Source: Stentor coeruleus (Eukaryota > Ciliophora > Heterotrichea > Heterotrichida > Stentoridae). Taken from it: a DNA stretch of 64,000 bases. A model generated the notes under the pieces. It did not search any database. It was not told where the DNA came from and saw nothing but the letters and a program-made list of their open reading frames with translations. Made by a program: the position numbers and the translations under genes. Shown piece by piece: positions 8,930 to 18,930 of this stretch; positions within the stretch are counted from its first letter, which is position 1, and every line of letters starts with the position of its first letter. The stretch covers positions 19,068-83,067 of the forward strand of contig MPUH01000201.1 of NCBI GenBank assembly GCA_001970955.1, written 5' to 3'.

Positions 8930-10660
8930 TTAGAATATAAAAGTAGGTATTTTTTTGCTTTTACATGATCCAGCTAAGAATGAGTTCCTAATCGATAGCT
9001 GTGCCTCTTCAAAACTAAATTTATGCGTGTGCTTAAGTGTCGCTCCCTGATGTGGTTGTGCGCTTCCTCCCCTAGTAAAATTTTTCGTTGAACTTAATCT
9101 ATTTTCCTTCATCCATTCATGCTGCAACAAATCATCTGGAGTAATTCTAACAGCCGGATCCCATTCCAAGCATTTTTTCACAACATCAACCAGCCCATTT
9201 TCTGCTCCTCTCATTATATGTTCAATATTTTTACTACAAGGTACACGTCTTTTTCCTCGTGAATTCGTCAAGAGCTTAGGTGATCCATCCTGTTCAAAAA
9301 ACTTTGCCGCCCTTGTGGCTTGTTTCATAACACTTTTTGGGGGAAGTCCACATACTTCCATAATACACAAAATTTGTTCAGCTTCACTTTCTCCAGGAAA
9401 AAGTGGATATCCTGTATACAATTCAACTAAAATGCACCCGAAACTCCACATATCTATAGATGTTGTATATGAAATACCTAATATGATCTCAGGAGCTCTG
9501 TAAAAACGTGATTGAATATAAGTATATACACGTTTGTCGAAAAAACATGACGATCCAAAATCAATAACTTTTATACAACTTCGGTTCGGTTGTTTAAGCA
9601 ATATATTTTCAGGTTTCAAATCACAGTGTATTATCTGATACCTGCTTAAAAGCTTTAAACAATTAGCAATTTGATTAGCAAACCTTCTTATAAGACTATT
9701 TGACAACCCATTAAATTCATTACTCTTCAACAACTCATAAAGATTTATGCTTAAAAGCTCAAAAACAATACACTATATAGAAAATACCATATGTTTTCTA
9801 AACATCAGACTGTCTATTATATGAACAACATTGTATTGATCATTACAATCTTTTTCAGCTAAAAGTTTAAGTATTTCAACTTCTATTAATGCTTGCTGAT
9901 GAAAACGGGTTTTATTACGAATAACTTTCAAAGCACAATCCTGTCCAGTTTTATGATCTTTAGCCAAAAGAACTTGTCCGAAACTTCCACTTCCAAGTAC
10001 TTTTTGTATTTCATATCTATAAGCGAAATGATCTCCAGTTTCAACTTTATAATCACCTCTTTCATCATCAAAACCATAATTCATTTTACTATCAACTTTG
10101 CTTTTACTTTTTTTAGCTTTTATCCCTATACAATAGATTTCATGATAACCCAGGATTTCTGATTGCTCGTATTTGGATAAAGATGATGAAAGAAGCTGGA
10201 GAACAGTTGATGCTGTTGTAGGAACTTTTAGGGCTTCCCAAACTTTTAATGCTTCCTGGATTGCACTAGCTTCTTTTTTAGTGTTTTGGAGAAGTTGGGA
10301 TGTTGGGATGGATTCGTCTATTCGTTTAGCTGATGAGTTATGGACTAGATGCTCTGCTGGGATCGATCCTGGAATAGAGTTGTGGGCGGTTGAACGACGA
10401 CGTGATCTTGCTGTTGAAGGGTTAGCTTTTCTTGGCGATCTTGGGGAAAACAGATTAGAAATCAAGAGCTTCGGCACTGCGCGAGGTGTGGCAACTTTGC
10501 CTTGATGTTTGTTTGGGACTGAGGAAGTTTTGTTTCCTTGGTTCTTTGGACTTGTTGATGTTTGTCTTGATCTTTTACTGTTCTTACTCACCGCTGCTCG
10601 TTTTACTACTAGCCGCTTAGACTTGGGAGAGTTTTTCGAAGCATGATCGGAAACCTGCAT
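8930..10660 (-). CDS. DYRK: Class II DYRK-family dual-specificity kinase
   Basis: A 571-residue protein after removing a 15-nt intron (9773-9787), which joins ...FRKHM to CIVFELLSINLYELLKSNEF, the diagnostic DYRK hinge and alphaD region. The N-terminal 140 residues are basic and Ser-rich. A NAPA/DH-box-like region (about 147-210: YHEIYCIGIKAKK, YGFDDERGDY) marks class II (DYRK2/3/4, Pom1). Kinase features seen are GSGSFGQV, Lys245 in ALKV, HCDLKPEN with Asp342, DFG at 362-364, and the activation loop YTYIQSRFYRAPE with the autophosphorylating Tyr376. In known systems these kinases autophosphorylate this tyrosine during translation and then act on Ser/Thr substrates in growth and polarity. All catalytic residues are present. 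Confidence 0.95.
9773..9787 (-). other. 15-nt spliceosomal intron in the DYRK gene
   Basis: The minus strand reads gtattttctatatag. It is phase 0, its last three bases form an in-frame TAG, and removal restores the DYRK motif across the junction (M|CIVFELL). A occupies position 10. Confidence 0.95.
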
Positions 10661-11067
10661 ATTTAAAAATATTCATACTTGAAAACTGCATATTCATTGG
10701 ATTAGTAAGGTTTATATATACTTGATGTATTTATTTGGTTTTTAGTTTAGGAAGAAATTTAGAAAGCTTTTATGTATGGAGGTTATATAGAGTTTTATAG
10801 GATAAGGAGTTGCCGGTTAGGATTTTGATATTATAAATGCTTTAAATTTCTAGAAATTTTCAATAGACAAACTGAATTTAGTTATCAATCATTTCCAGTT
10901 TTACATAAAAAATATTATTATCTCTTATTTTTAAAGGCAAATTTAAATATAGATATTTTTTAGGTATACCTACATGGGTTTTATTAGACAATCCAACAAA
11001 TTATTTATATTATTAAACACAGCTTCAACAAAATATTAAATCTAAAAATCTAATCATAGTAAAAATC
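10661..11067. other. Intergenic region upstream of DYRK and downstream of beta-adaptin
   Basis: No gene seen. The half next to the DYRK start is T- and G-rich on the plus strand, meaning A- and C-rich on the coding strand. The remainder is the 3' flank of the beta-adaptin gene. Confidence 0.4.
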
Positions 11068-13668
11068 CTAAGAATTAGTAGAGAGTAAGAAATTGATTGC
11101 TTGGACAAAAAGAGGAATGTAGTCGTTTGATGTAGCTTTGCAGGTAACTCTCAATCCTGTAGACCCTGAAGTCATTCTAATTTCACAAAGCATGAAAAAT
11201 CCATTACAAGCCCTTGCTGAGTAATACATAACATTTTCTCCAGTCTCATTTTGTCTGCCTGCAATAAAAAACACGTTGTTATTTTCCATACGTTTCTGAA
11301 TATCTTCAGCAGACTTATAGCTAGAATGAACTGAGTTTATATTGTGAGCAAATTCTCCTTCAGTCCCATTACTCCATGCATTTTTAAACTCATCTTTACT
11401 AAGTCGTCCATTTTCTCCCAATACAACCGTGAACATCATTGGAGTCTGGAAGTAAAATACATCCATTGAACTCTTTACAGCAATTTGTATAAGACAAGGT
11501 ACAGTAGGCGCTTGTCCACTAGGTGTTCCACTAGTAACAATAGGTATTTTTGTATATTTTGAAGCTCCATGGGCTAAATCAGGTAATATTAAAGCTTCAG
11601 ACAAAGCAAGTCCAAAAGGATTGACATTAAATTGCATTGCCCAATCACCAAGTTCCCTATTGCTATAATTTGTAAATCTGGCTTCAAGGACAATTTCATT
11701 ACCTTCTCTTTGAAAAGCCATTTCAATCTGTAGTCCACTAGCCCCATTAACCCCTACAGTCTCTTTACCAAGGGCAATTTGCATTGGGACCTTAGCTTGA
11801 TGACTAGAACTTTCTCCAAGCCCAAGTCCAAGCAAATCCCCAGTATCCATTCCAAGTTTCTTACCACTTGAATCATATTCAACAACCTCTTCTTCATCCT
11901 CAACATGTTTTTCTGTAACATAACCTCTTTTTCTTACTGTAATAGCTTCAGCAGGCTTCTGGTATATTGAACTTAATCTTCCAAGTTCTTCTAAAAACTT
12001 ATCTAAAAGCAATGAGTCAATATCACAAGTCTCATCTGATATATTTGGTTTATCACCTAAAACAATCTGCTTTGCCGCTTCAGGATCTGTTGATAACATC
12101 CTCCAATACATATAAGCTCTATCTCTAACATCAGGATTTGGTATAGTTTCTGTACATACTTTTAATACCTCACTAATCAAATTTTCAGTTTCTTCTGGCT
12201 TTTTTAAAAACAGCTTCACTACTCCAGTCAATAATTGTAACTGAACTACAGCAGACTCATCAGCAAGTCCTTCTAAAAACGCTGCTAATTGATTTTGGGC
12301 ATCATCAATCCTATCAGCATATTCACCTAATATCCATATCATAGCAGCTTTAGCTTCAGGTTCATCAAGGTTTTCTAAGTTTTCAAATAAATCCTTTATT
12401 ATCATTTCATATCGATTTGGGTATTTTCTAAATATGTCTCTTATAACAATTACAGCTTCTTGGACTACATAGTTAACTCTTAAAGATATAAGTTCAAGTA
12501 AACAACTTATACAACGATCAGCAGCTTTTTCTAGTTTTATAGCACATCTGCCTATTGTCCTAACGCTTTTTCTTACAAATTCAACATCTACTTCGGTAGC
12601 GTATTCTTTAAGCTCATGGAGGACTTGGTCTATATTTTTTAGATCAGCTAGTCTGACCATGACTTCAAGTTTTTCCAGTTTGACAAATATCGGGTCGTTA
12701 TACTTACAGAAAAATACTTTAATATCTTTATCAAGTATATTAGCCCGTTTTTGTGATATAAGATTAATGCATTTTAAAGCTACATATTGCATTTCTGGAT
12801 CTGTTGATACTAAAGATATCAAGCTTGGGGCGAGTTTGCGGCAAATGCTTCTAATATTTTCATTACTAGTGACAAAATCCATATACTTTATAACAACTTT
12901 AGATGCTGATAAAACCACAGCTGAGTTTGAATGGGCAAGCCTTGGAAGTACTCTTTCAATAATACTTTCAGCTTCAGGTATATCAGCAGGACTATATGTG
13001 GCAATATAATCTAATATATAAATTTGTCCCCATTCTGTGCATTCATTCATAGCAGTGAGTATTTTATTGACTAGTGTTGGTGTTAATCTAAGAGCAGGTC
13101 TTTGTCTCATTTCAGAAATTTCTATCAAAGCAGCAACAGCATTTGACACAACCATACTATTACCATCACTTAAAAGGTTTTCAAGCATTTCTATGAAATT
13201 ATCATCTTCAACCATTTCTGGGGCTATATCATAAAGTTTAGCTACACATATAGCTGCTGTTTTTCTAACATAAGGATCTTCATCTACTAAGGCATCTTTT
13301 AATGGCTCACAAAGATATTCTGTAATTCTTTCAACTCGTATACAACCCATTGTCCTTACGGCTAAAGCTCGGATTAGAGGATTAGCTGGATTTCTTGAGT
13401 CCTTTCTGAAGGAATTCACTGCTAAGATTGCAAGGTCAGGTTGGGACTTAGCATAGTTTATTATATATAGATAGACAAGCTTTTTAAGGTCGAGATTTGC
13501 TGTTTCCATAGACTTTATCACATGCGGGAAGAGAGAGGAAACATCTTTTCCTATTGTCATAGCCGCAATAACCTTTTTGATTGCTTCTTTTTTCTTTTCA
13601 GGTTTGGCTGAGTTCAAGTCGACATGGAGTTCTTGGATATCCGCAGCTTTGTTTGAGAAAAATGCCAT
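11068..13668 (-). CDS. AP-1/AP-2 complex subunit beta (beta-adaptin)
   Basis: Predicted 866 residues. The start (NKAADIQELHVDLNSAKPEKKKEAIKKVIAAMTIGKDVSS, quoted here only as a region) is close to other beta-adaptins, and the HEAT-repeat trunk runs to about residue 580, including LVYLYIINYAKSQPDLAILA and PLIRALAVRTMGCIRV. A short hinge contains DLLGLGLGES, a variant of the LLNLD clathrin box. The C-terminal ear has the sandwich and platform subdomains ending in YIPLFVQAINFLL. The subunit forms clathrin adaptor complexes at the trans-Golgi or plasma membrane. Ciliates, like plants, may share one beta chain between AP-1 and AP-2, and the sequence alone does not decide. It is shorter than animal forms (about 940), mainly in the hinge. 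No intron is needed. Confidence 0.96.
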   Translation of the reverse strand: MAFFSNKAADIQELHVDLNSAKPEKKKEAIKKVIAAMTIGKDVSSLFPHVIKSMETANLDLKKLVYLYIINYAKSQPDLAILAVNSFRKDSRNPANPLIRALAVRTMGCIRVERITEYLCEPLKDALVDEDPYVRKTAAICVAKLYDIAPEMVEDDNFIEMLENLLSDGNSMVVSNAVAALIEISEMRQRPALRLTPTLVNKILTAMNECTEWGQIYILDYIATYSPADIPEAESIIERVLPRLAHSNSAVVLSASKVVIKYMDFVTSNENIRSICRKLAPSLISLVSTDPEMQYVALKCINLISQKRANILDKDIKVFFCKYNDPIFVKLEKLEVMVRLADLKNIDQVLHELKEYATEVDVEFVRKSVRTIGRCAIKLEKAADRCISCLLELISLRVNYVVQEAVIVIRDIFRKYPNRYEMIIKDLFENLENLDEPEAKAAMIWILGEYADRIDDAQNQLAAFLEGLADESAVVQLQLLTGVVKLFLKKPEETENLISEVLKVCTETIPNPDVRDRAYMYWRMLSTDPEAAKQIVLGDKPNISDETCDIDSLLLDKFLEELGRLSSIYQKPAEAITVRKRGYVTEKHVEDEEEVVEYDSSGKKLGMDTGDLLGLGLGESSSHQAKVPMQIALGKETVGVNGASGLQIEMAFQREGNEIVLEARFTNYSNRELGDWAMQFNVNPFGLALSEALILPDLAHGASKYTKIPIVTSGTPSGQAPTVPCLIQIAVKSSMDVFYFQTPMMFTVVLGENGRLSKDEFKNAWSNGTEGEFAHNINSVHSSYKSAEDIQKRMENNNVFFIAGRQNETGENVMYYSARACNGFFMLCEIRMTSGSTGLRVTCKATSNDYIPLFVQAINFLLSTNS

Positions 13669-13728
13669 AGTTTTTATATTTGAGAATTTTTAAAGTTAGG
13701 GCTAGTGAAAGAGTTTTATAAGTTAAGG

Positions 13729-14058
13729 TTAAAAGTTATGTGTACGGCTTCTGCTAGGGGTGATTTTTTTTGTTTTTCCTACGAAGGAAAAAAGGGCACC
13801 AAGGAGGAGGAGAAAAAGGCAAGAGATGCTTTTGTTATGTGTGCTTAATTTTAAAGCTCTCGCAACTAGATTTTGTGCGATTGATGATCGAGAAATGAGC
13901 TTAATAGATAGATAAGCATAAATTCCTACTTTAGCAAAAGAGGAAATTAATGCTATGAAGCTATGTTCTTTTATTTTTAGCTTTTGGGGATTTTTTGTAT
14001 AGAAATCGTCATCTTCTTCTAGCCAGGGTTCGCTCTCGTCAATTCGTGGTAAAGACAT
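13729..14058 (-). CDS. Small hypothetical membrane protein, 109 aa
   Basis: Not recognised. An acidic N-terminus (SLPRIDESEPWLEEDDDFY) precedes a hydrophobic segment at about 33-56 (FIALISSFAKVGIYAYLSI) and a second at about 80-95 (SCLFLLLLGALFSFVG), then a basic tail (KTKKITPSRSR). This suggests two membrane-spanning helices with the tail in the cytosol. It lies head-to-tail with beta-adaptin, 60 nt upstream of its start, and 78 nt from the end of the EF-hand gene. Coding-like composition and the well-defined hydrophobic segments support it, but its small size limits confidence. Confidence 0.6.
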   Translation of the reverse strand: MSLPRIDESEPWLEEDDDFYTKNPQKLKIKEHSFIALISSFAKVGIYAYLSIKLISRSSIAQNLVARALKLSTHNKSISCLFLLLLGALFSFVGKTKKITPSRSRTHNF

Positions 14059-14136
14059 GTTTATATGTATCCATTAATATAAGTAATAGCAATATGAATT
14101 TTATACCTTTTAATAGACTTTTATTCAATAAAACAA

Positions 14137-15429
14137 TCAATTAAGTTTTCCTAACACCGAATGCAAACTTCTCAAAGCAGTCCTTGGTGTTTCTTTCAAC
14201 GGAATAACCTCATGAACTTGATCAGTTAATTCCCTATAATTATTCTTTGTAGAAGCGATTTCTAGATTCCTATAATAACCTAAAGCCTTTCTCGGAGATC
14301 TCCATAAAGCTGTTTGCGATTTGAGTTTTTCTATCAATATCAAAGCTTTTTTCTGTTTAATCCCTAAATGCACTTCGCAAAGCCCTTCAGAACTTATAAC
14401 ATCATTCACACAAGTATCAAAATTGCATTTTTTTTTTAAATATATGAATTCTTTAAAATCTTGTAAATTTATCGTAAAGTTTTTACCTAAAGACGATAAA
14501 ACGGAATGACAGATTTCTTCACTAAATTCAAGATTAAAGAGTTGAAGCATTTTTTTTACTTGAAAATACCCGATCTCATTGTTACTATTAGCAAATGAAT
14601 TAAAAGCATGTTCAAACCCATCATATTCAAAAATCAAGTTTTCTCTAAGTTTTTGAAACAAATTCATCTCAGATCTAGGAAAATTAAACGAAATGCCTGT
14701 CATATTATAAGCTTCTCTATCTAAATTTGGGAAAAAAGAGCTTCTTCCATTAAAAAAAGAAAAATCATCTAAATTAGAATACTTTTCACTTTTACTTTTA
14801 TTTGGAAATAATTCTGTAAACTCAGCAATTGTTACACGTTCCTGGTCGAATTTGTTTTGAAAAAAAATAATAGCTTGAGATTCACGGACTCTAAAAACCC
14901 TAATAAAATCATCTATATCAATAATCCCATTATTGTCAAAATCTAAATTATTCATCATTGTTCTGAATGTGTGAATTTTTATATAAGCTAATACAACTTC
15001 ATATACTATTCTTATCTCAACTTCTAATATTTCTTTATATTCTTTAGATTTCATTGTTTTTTTCATATCTTCAATGCTAATAAGTGAAATGTTTTTATTA
15101 CGATGCTTTTTGCCTATGACTTCAAAAACATTTTGCAAGTCATCGATTAGATATGGAATCATAAGGAAGTTCATGAAATTGCTAAGTTCTTTAAGGGAAA
15201 AATTGCTACCGGATTGTCCTTTGAGAATTGCAAAACCTGAACTTACAGTGCGAAAGAGTTTTTTAAGGCTGTATTTGAATTTGATTATAAAAATATAAGC
15301 TTCGTGGGTTTTGCAGTAGTTGGAACGGCCGATTCTACCGATTCTGCGTGTTTTGTGGCAGGAATCGATTTTGCATTTGTCTTTAAAAAACATTTTAGTA
15401 AGGCCTTGGCTTGAACGAGCACTAAGCAT
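14137..15429 (-). CDS. EF-hand protein with paired CX4C...CX2H motifs
   Basis: A 430-residue protein. A canonical EF-hand loop at 163-174 (DFDNNGIIDIDD) has Asp/Asn at positions 1, 3, 5, 9 and 12, and other EF-like helices are degenerate. Two copies of a Cys/His motif flank the EF region: C19-x4-C24-x14-C39-x2-H42 near the N-terminus and C335-x4-C340-x10-C351-x2-H354 near the C-terminus, each followed by an aliphatic/basic helix. The spacing suggests a small zinc-binding module that is not a standard finger. The family is not recognised. A Ca2+-responsive, zinc-stabilised scaffold is only an inference. It is divergent from the gene at 15459, with 29 nt between start codons. Confidence 0.8.
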   Translation of the reverse strand: MLSARSSQGLTKMFFKDKCKIDSCHKTRRIGRIGRSNYCKTHEAYIFIIKFKYSLKKLFRTVSSGFAILKGQSGSNFSLKELSNFMNFLMIPYLIDDLQNVFEVIGKKHRNKNISLISIEDMKKTMKSKEYKEILEVEIRIVYEVVLAYIKIHTFRTMMNNLDFDNNGIIDIDDFIRVFRVRESQAIIFFQNKFDQERVTIAEFTELFPNKSKSEKYSNLDDFSFFNGRSSFFPNLDREAYNMTGISFNFPRSEMNLFQKLRENLIFEYDGFEHAFNSFANSNNEIGYFQVKKMLQLFNLEFSEEICHSVLSSLGKNFTINLQDFKEFIYLKKKCNFDTCVNDVISSEGLCEVHLGIKQKKALILIEKLKSQTALWRSPRKALGYYRNLEIASTKNNYRELTDQVHEVIPLKETPRTALRSLHSVLGKLN

Positions 15430-15458
15430 TTTATTAGTAATATTAGAACTTATATTTG

Positions 15459-16130
15459 ATGGTAAGTTTGTATGACCAAGTAAAATTAGGGGAAATTATT
15501 CAAAGAATCGCTAATAAGAACTACTTCACTCCTCATGAACCAAAACATAAAATACAGCCCCGTATGCAAAGGCAAAATGATAACGTTTTTATATCATCAG
15601 AACCTAATCGTGAAAGCTTATCCCCTATATCAGTAATTAAATATAAAGAAACTCCAAACCCTAAACCTATACGACAAAGTGCTGAACTTCCAAAAGTACA
15701 TAACAACAAAAAATTCTCTCAGCTGATGACCAGAGAAATAACTTTAACTATAGAAACACCATTACAAACAACACTACCACCTATACAGCGCTCAACAGAA
15801 ATTGTCCATGCAAGCTTTGAACTAAATAAAAAAGCTTACTTTGATAAACACTATAAAGAAAATAAAAGCTTTAAAGCTGAAAAACACAGTAATGTGATGT
15901 ATGGATTTGCCCATAAATATAAGTTTAATAAAAAATTTATTCAACCAGTTTTACAGCAAAAAAAGCAGGAAAAGACTATAAGAGTGATTCAGAATAAAAG
16001 AGTTGATAAGAGGGAAAATGGGAATGTGAGGAAGACGGATTATGAGTCTGGGAAAAAAAGGTTTTCTTTTTGTCAAGAGGAGTTTGATGAAAGTAGGATT
16101 GATGGATGGGAAAGCGATCCTACTATGTAA
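15459..16130 (+). CDS. Hypothetical basic low-complexity protein
   Basis: Not recognised. About 223 residues from the ATG at 15459, rich in Lys, Gln, Arg and Asn. Features seen are an N-terminal helix (DQVKLGEIIQRIANKNY), a central segment rich in Thr and Pro, and a highly basic C-terminal third (KKQEKTIRVIQNKRVDKREN). No membrane segment or signal peptide. The start is 29 nt from the divergent EF-hand gene, so expression may be coupled through a shared promoter. A microtubule- or nucleic-acid-binding role would fit the charge, without direct evidence. Confidence 0.65.
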   Translation: MVSLYDQVKLGEIIQRIANKNYFTPHEPKHKIQPRMQRQNDNVFISSEPNRESLSPISVIKYKETPNPKPIRQSAELPKVHNNKKFSQLMTREITLTIETPLQTTLPPIQRSTEIVHASFELNKKAYFDKHYKENKSFKAEKHSNVMYGFAHKYKFNKKFIQPVLQQKKQEKTIRVIQNKRVDKRENGNVRKTDYESGKKRFSFCQEEFDESRIDGWESDPTM

Positions 16131-16412
16131 TATTGTAGGTTAAGGTTTTTATAGTATAAAAAATAATGTGATTTTAAGCATTAAGGCATATTTATGATTA
16201 ATAGTTTCTGGTTTTTATGTGGAAAAACAAGGTTTTATTAAGAGAATTTCTACAAATACTCAAAATCATAAATTTAAAACAAGTTATCAATATCTAAAAT
16301 ATATTTCTACAACAAATCATCAATATTTTCTATTAAAAACTACATTTTATATATTAATTGACATATCGACAATATAAACACAAAAATTAGTATTCTAAAG
16401 CCCAACACCTTT
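16131..16412. other. AT-rich intergenic region, G-poor toward its 3' end
   Basis: Lies between two tandem plus-strand genes. The first part is T/G-rich (3' flank). From about 16260 the plus strand becomes A/C-rich with few G, the pattern of 5' flanks in this window. No gene seen. Confidence 0.4.
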
Positions 16413-16627
16413 ATTTATAATACCAAACTCCATAACTTCATACAAAAAAACCCTTAAATATTCCTAAGAAAAAACATCCAACACAATCAATCTTTCAATA
16501 AAAAAAATATAAATCACAANATTTATAATACCAAACTCCATAACTTCATACAAAAAAACCCTCAAATATTCCTAAGAAAAAACATCCAACACAATCAATC
16601 TTTCAATAAAAAAAATATAAATCACAA
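16413..16627. repeat. 107-nt direct repeat flanking a single-N gap at 16520
   Basis: Bases from atttataataccaaactcc to aaatcacaa occur before and after the N at 16520 with one substitution. It lies in the 5' flank of the gene at 16685. A contig overlap joined without merging is the simplest explanation. Confidence 0.9.
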
Positions 16628-16684
16628 TTTTCAGTATAACCTACTTTATAAGACAAAACTCAATCAGAAAAAGCGTTTTGTAAA

Positions 16685-17128
16685 ATGGAGGAACTTGAAT
16701 TCTGGATCGACACCTGCGAAAAAATCGGCATCCCTACCGATATTTTCCAAGAAATAAAAGAAAAAACTTCTGAAACCTATAGAAAAATTCAGAAAAAACT
16801 TGCTAAAGCTCAGAATTCTTTGTTATCCAAAGATTTGGATAACGATAATGATATATTTAGGTTTGAAAGATACTTTGGTCAACTTGTTACTGCATTTAAC
16901 AAGCAAGAAAGCGTAATAATGCTTTTTGCCCTTGAGATATTTGTTAAAGCTCTGCATGTAAAAATTTATGAAAAGCTTAAAAGGAATAAAATCAAAGCAA
17001 TATTATCAGCATGTATAAAAGTCGTAAAAAGATTAGAAACCCAATATAGTATGCAGATGACTGATGTAATATCAATAGCAATATCCAAAATTGAACAATG
17101 CAAATATAAATTTGCTGAACGATTATAG
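16685..17128 (+). CDS. Hypothetical all-helical protein, 147 aa
   Basis: Not recognised. A 147-residue Lys/Glu/Ile-rich protein that looks wholly alpha-helical (EIKEKTSETYRKIQKKLAKA, then a cluster around FGQLVTAFNKQESVIMLFAL). No signal peptide or repeat. The start ATG is the first after the G-poor 5' flank. It is isolated, with 0.5 kb or more of AT-rich DNA on each side. Codon composition matches its neighbours, so it is probably real. Confidence 0.65.
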   Translation: MEELEFWIDTCEKIGIPTDIFQEIKEKTSETYRKIQKKLAKAQNSLLSKDLDNDNDIFRFERYFGQLVTAFNKQESVIMLFALEIFVKALHVKIYEKLKRNKIKAILSACIKVVKRLETQYSMQMTDVISIAISKIEQCKYKFAERL

Positions 17129-17867
17129 GGAAATTAAGTCATTTGTGAGGATTTTTTAATATTTTATGAAGATTTTTATATGATTTTAGTATAAAAGGAA
17201 TGCTTTTTAGTTGCTTGTAGGGGATTTAAGAGAAATTTTATGTATTAAATATGTGTTTTTTTATTGGAATTCCAAAAGTTTTCGATTTTTAAGAAATTAT
17301 TTGTCAATTTAAGAATTATGTGAAATACCATCAAGGGTATAGGATTTTGGATAGTTGATTTTTATGATGATATGATGTTTTTAAACTGTAATTTTTAAGT
17401 TAAGGTTATCGGATTGTGAGATATTATTTTCATTATGTTAAAATGAAATTTTAATTATGTCAACAAATTTAGTTTTTAGTATTGGAAGATTTATAAAATA
17501 ATTTTGGTAAATTATTATAGAGAATTCATATAAATCAGACGAAGATAAGAATTTGTAGCTAAAATCTGTAAGGATTTAAGGAAAAAACTAGTTATTAAAA
17601 ATTAAAATTGTATTTATTATATTTATTAAGAATACTTAGCTTGGAATATTGTCTAGAAATTGCAATAAATTAAGCTTGATTAGTATAATAAATACAATTT
17701 GTTGAGAAAATATGTTTATTAGTAAAAAATGTAAATTATATCATTTATCTTGATATTTAAAGTACCATTTAAAGTCTATCATCTAAAGTTATCCTTATTA
17801 TTTACTATAAAACCCATTATCCATAACATAATAACATCAAAAATCATGATTATACTAAATTTATTTA
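17129..17867. other. AT-rich intergenic region between convergent genes
   Basis: 739 nt between convergent stops. No ORF, RNA or repeat of note. It is T/G-rich near the plus-strand gene and switches to A/C-rich in the last 120 nt. Confidence 0.4.
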
Positions 17868-18896
17868 TTACTTAAACCTCCTTATCTCTTTTGTCTTATA
17901 ATCTTCCATTTCTTCAATAACATCAAGTAGATTCCCATCATAAAATGTATCTTCAATAACAATCATATCATCTTCCTCTTCTTTATAATCATTTTTCTTA
18001 AACTTCCCTGTCCCTTCCATGCCTCCACTACAATTTTTCCAATCATCATCATTACTTAACTCTTTACCTTTAAATTCATGATTTCTAAGCCCACTATCAT
18101 ATAACCAATCCTTACTTTGTATTGATGGACTATCTAAAGATACTCTAGTTTTAGTCAAAAATACATATCCTTTATCATTTAAATGCCCATTTTTTATCAG
18201 ATTCTCATCAATACTTGGGAATTTCTTTGGAGTTTCCTGAACACTCCAAGTATTATTAAAGCTTTTTTCAAACTCTTGTGGCTTAATCTCAGTCTTAGGC
18301 ATTTTCCTATAGTAATTCATATTAAACTCTTGGGTTTTTTCAAAATTCCCAGTTCCTTTTAGCATTTTCTGTAATCTCATACTTGTCTCTTGTGCTTTAG
18401 CAATAACATTTTTCACATCATTTCTTATAGGAACAGGATTTTTTATTAGAATTTCCTTTTCAGGTAGTTCGTCAATTTGTATTTCCTTATCACAAGATGC
18501 TTGAATACTTATACTTGTTAAAGAATCTCTTAAATTGACTGAAAAACTTGGCTCTGGGGTAAGGGTTTTGCTTTCACTAGGAAGATTACTGATGTTTATA
18601 GACACATTTTGAGAATTTTGATATGATTCTATTTGTATTAGAGAATTTGACAAGGAGCTTTGATAGTATTCGGATTCTTGCAAGAGTTTTTCCCTTTCTG
18701 ATTTTAAACTTTTTACTGTTTTCTCGAGATCTTCTTTGTCTTTGCAGAGTTTTTCTACGGATTTTTGCCTTGTTGCTTTTTCTAAGGCGATTTTTTGGAC
18801 GATTTGGCCGACTTTTGCTTTGTCTTCGGCGCAGAGGTCTTTGAGGGTTGGCTTTTGTGAACTTTGTCCTAGAAGAAGTTTTGGAGGGTTTTCCAT
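17868..18896 (-). CDS. Coiled-coil protein with hinderin-like N-terminal motif
   Basis: A 342-residue protein. Residues 17-50 include PTLKDLCAEDKAKVGQIVQK, close to the LKDLCPEDKxxIANLI motif remembered from the hinderin (KIAA1328) family, followed by a coiled coil (about 45-85: KLCKDKEDLEKTVKSLKSER). The rest is Ser/Asn/Glu-rich and probably disordered, ending in an acidic stretch (EEEDDMIVIED) and a basic tail. Hinderin-like proteins are poorly characterised, so no function is proposed. The start lies 34 nt downstream of the TMEM87-like gene's stop codon on the same strand. Confidence 0.7.
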   Translation of the reverse strand: MENPPKLLLGQSSQKPTLKDLCAEDKAKVGQIVQKIALEKATRQKSVEKLCKDKEDLEKTVKSLKSEREKLLQESEYYQSSLSNSLIQIESYQNSQNVSINISNLPSESKTLTPEPSFSVNLRDSLTSISIQASCDKEIQIDELPEKEILIKNPVPIRNDVKNVIAKAQETSMRLQKMLKGTGNFEKTQEFNMNYYRKMPKTEIKPQEFEKSFNNTWSVQETPKKFPSIDENLIKNGHLNDKGYVFLTKTRVSLDSPSIQSKDWLYDSGLRNHEFKGKELSNDDDWKNCSGGMEGTGKFKKNDYKEEEDDMIVIEDTFYDGNLLDVIEEMEDYKTKEIRRFK

Positions 18897-18930
18897 TTTG
18901 TATTAAGTTTTAAATATTCCTATTTAGTGA

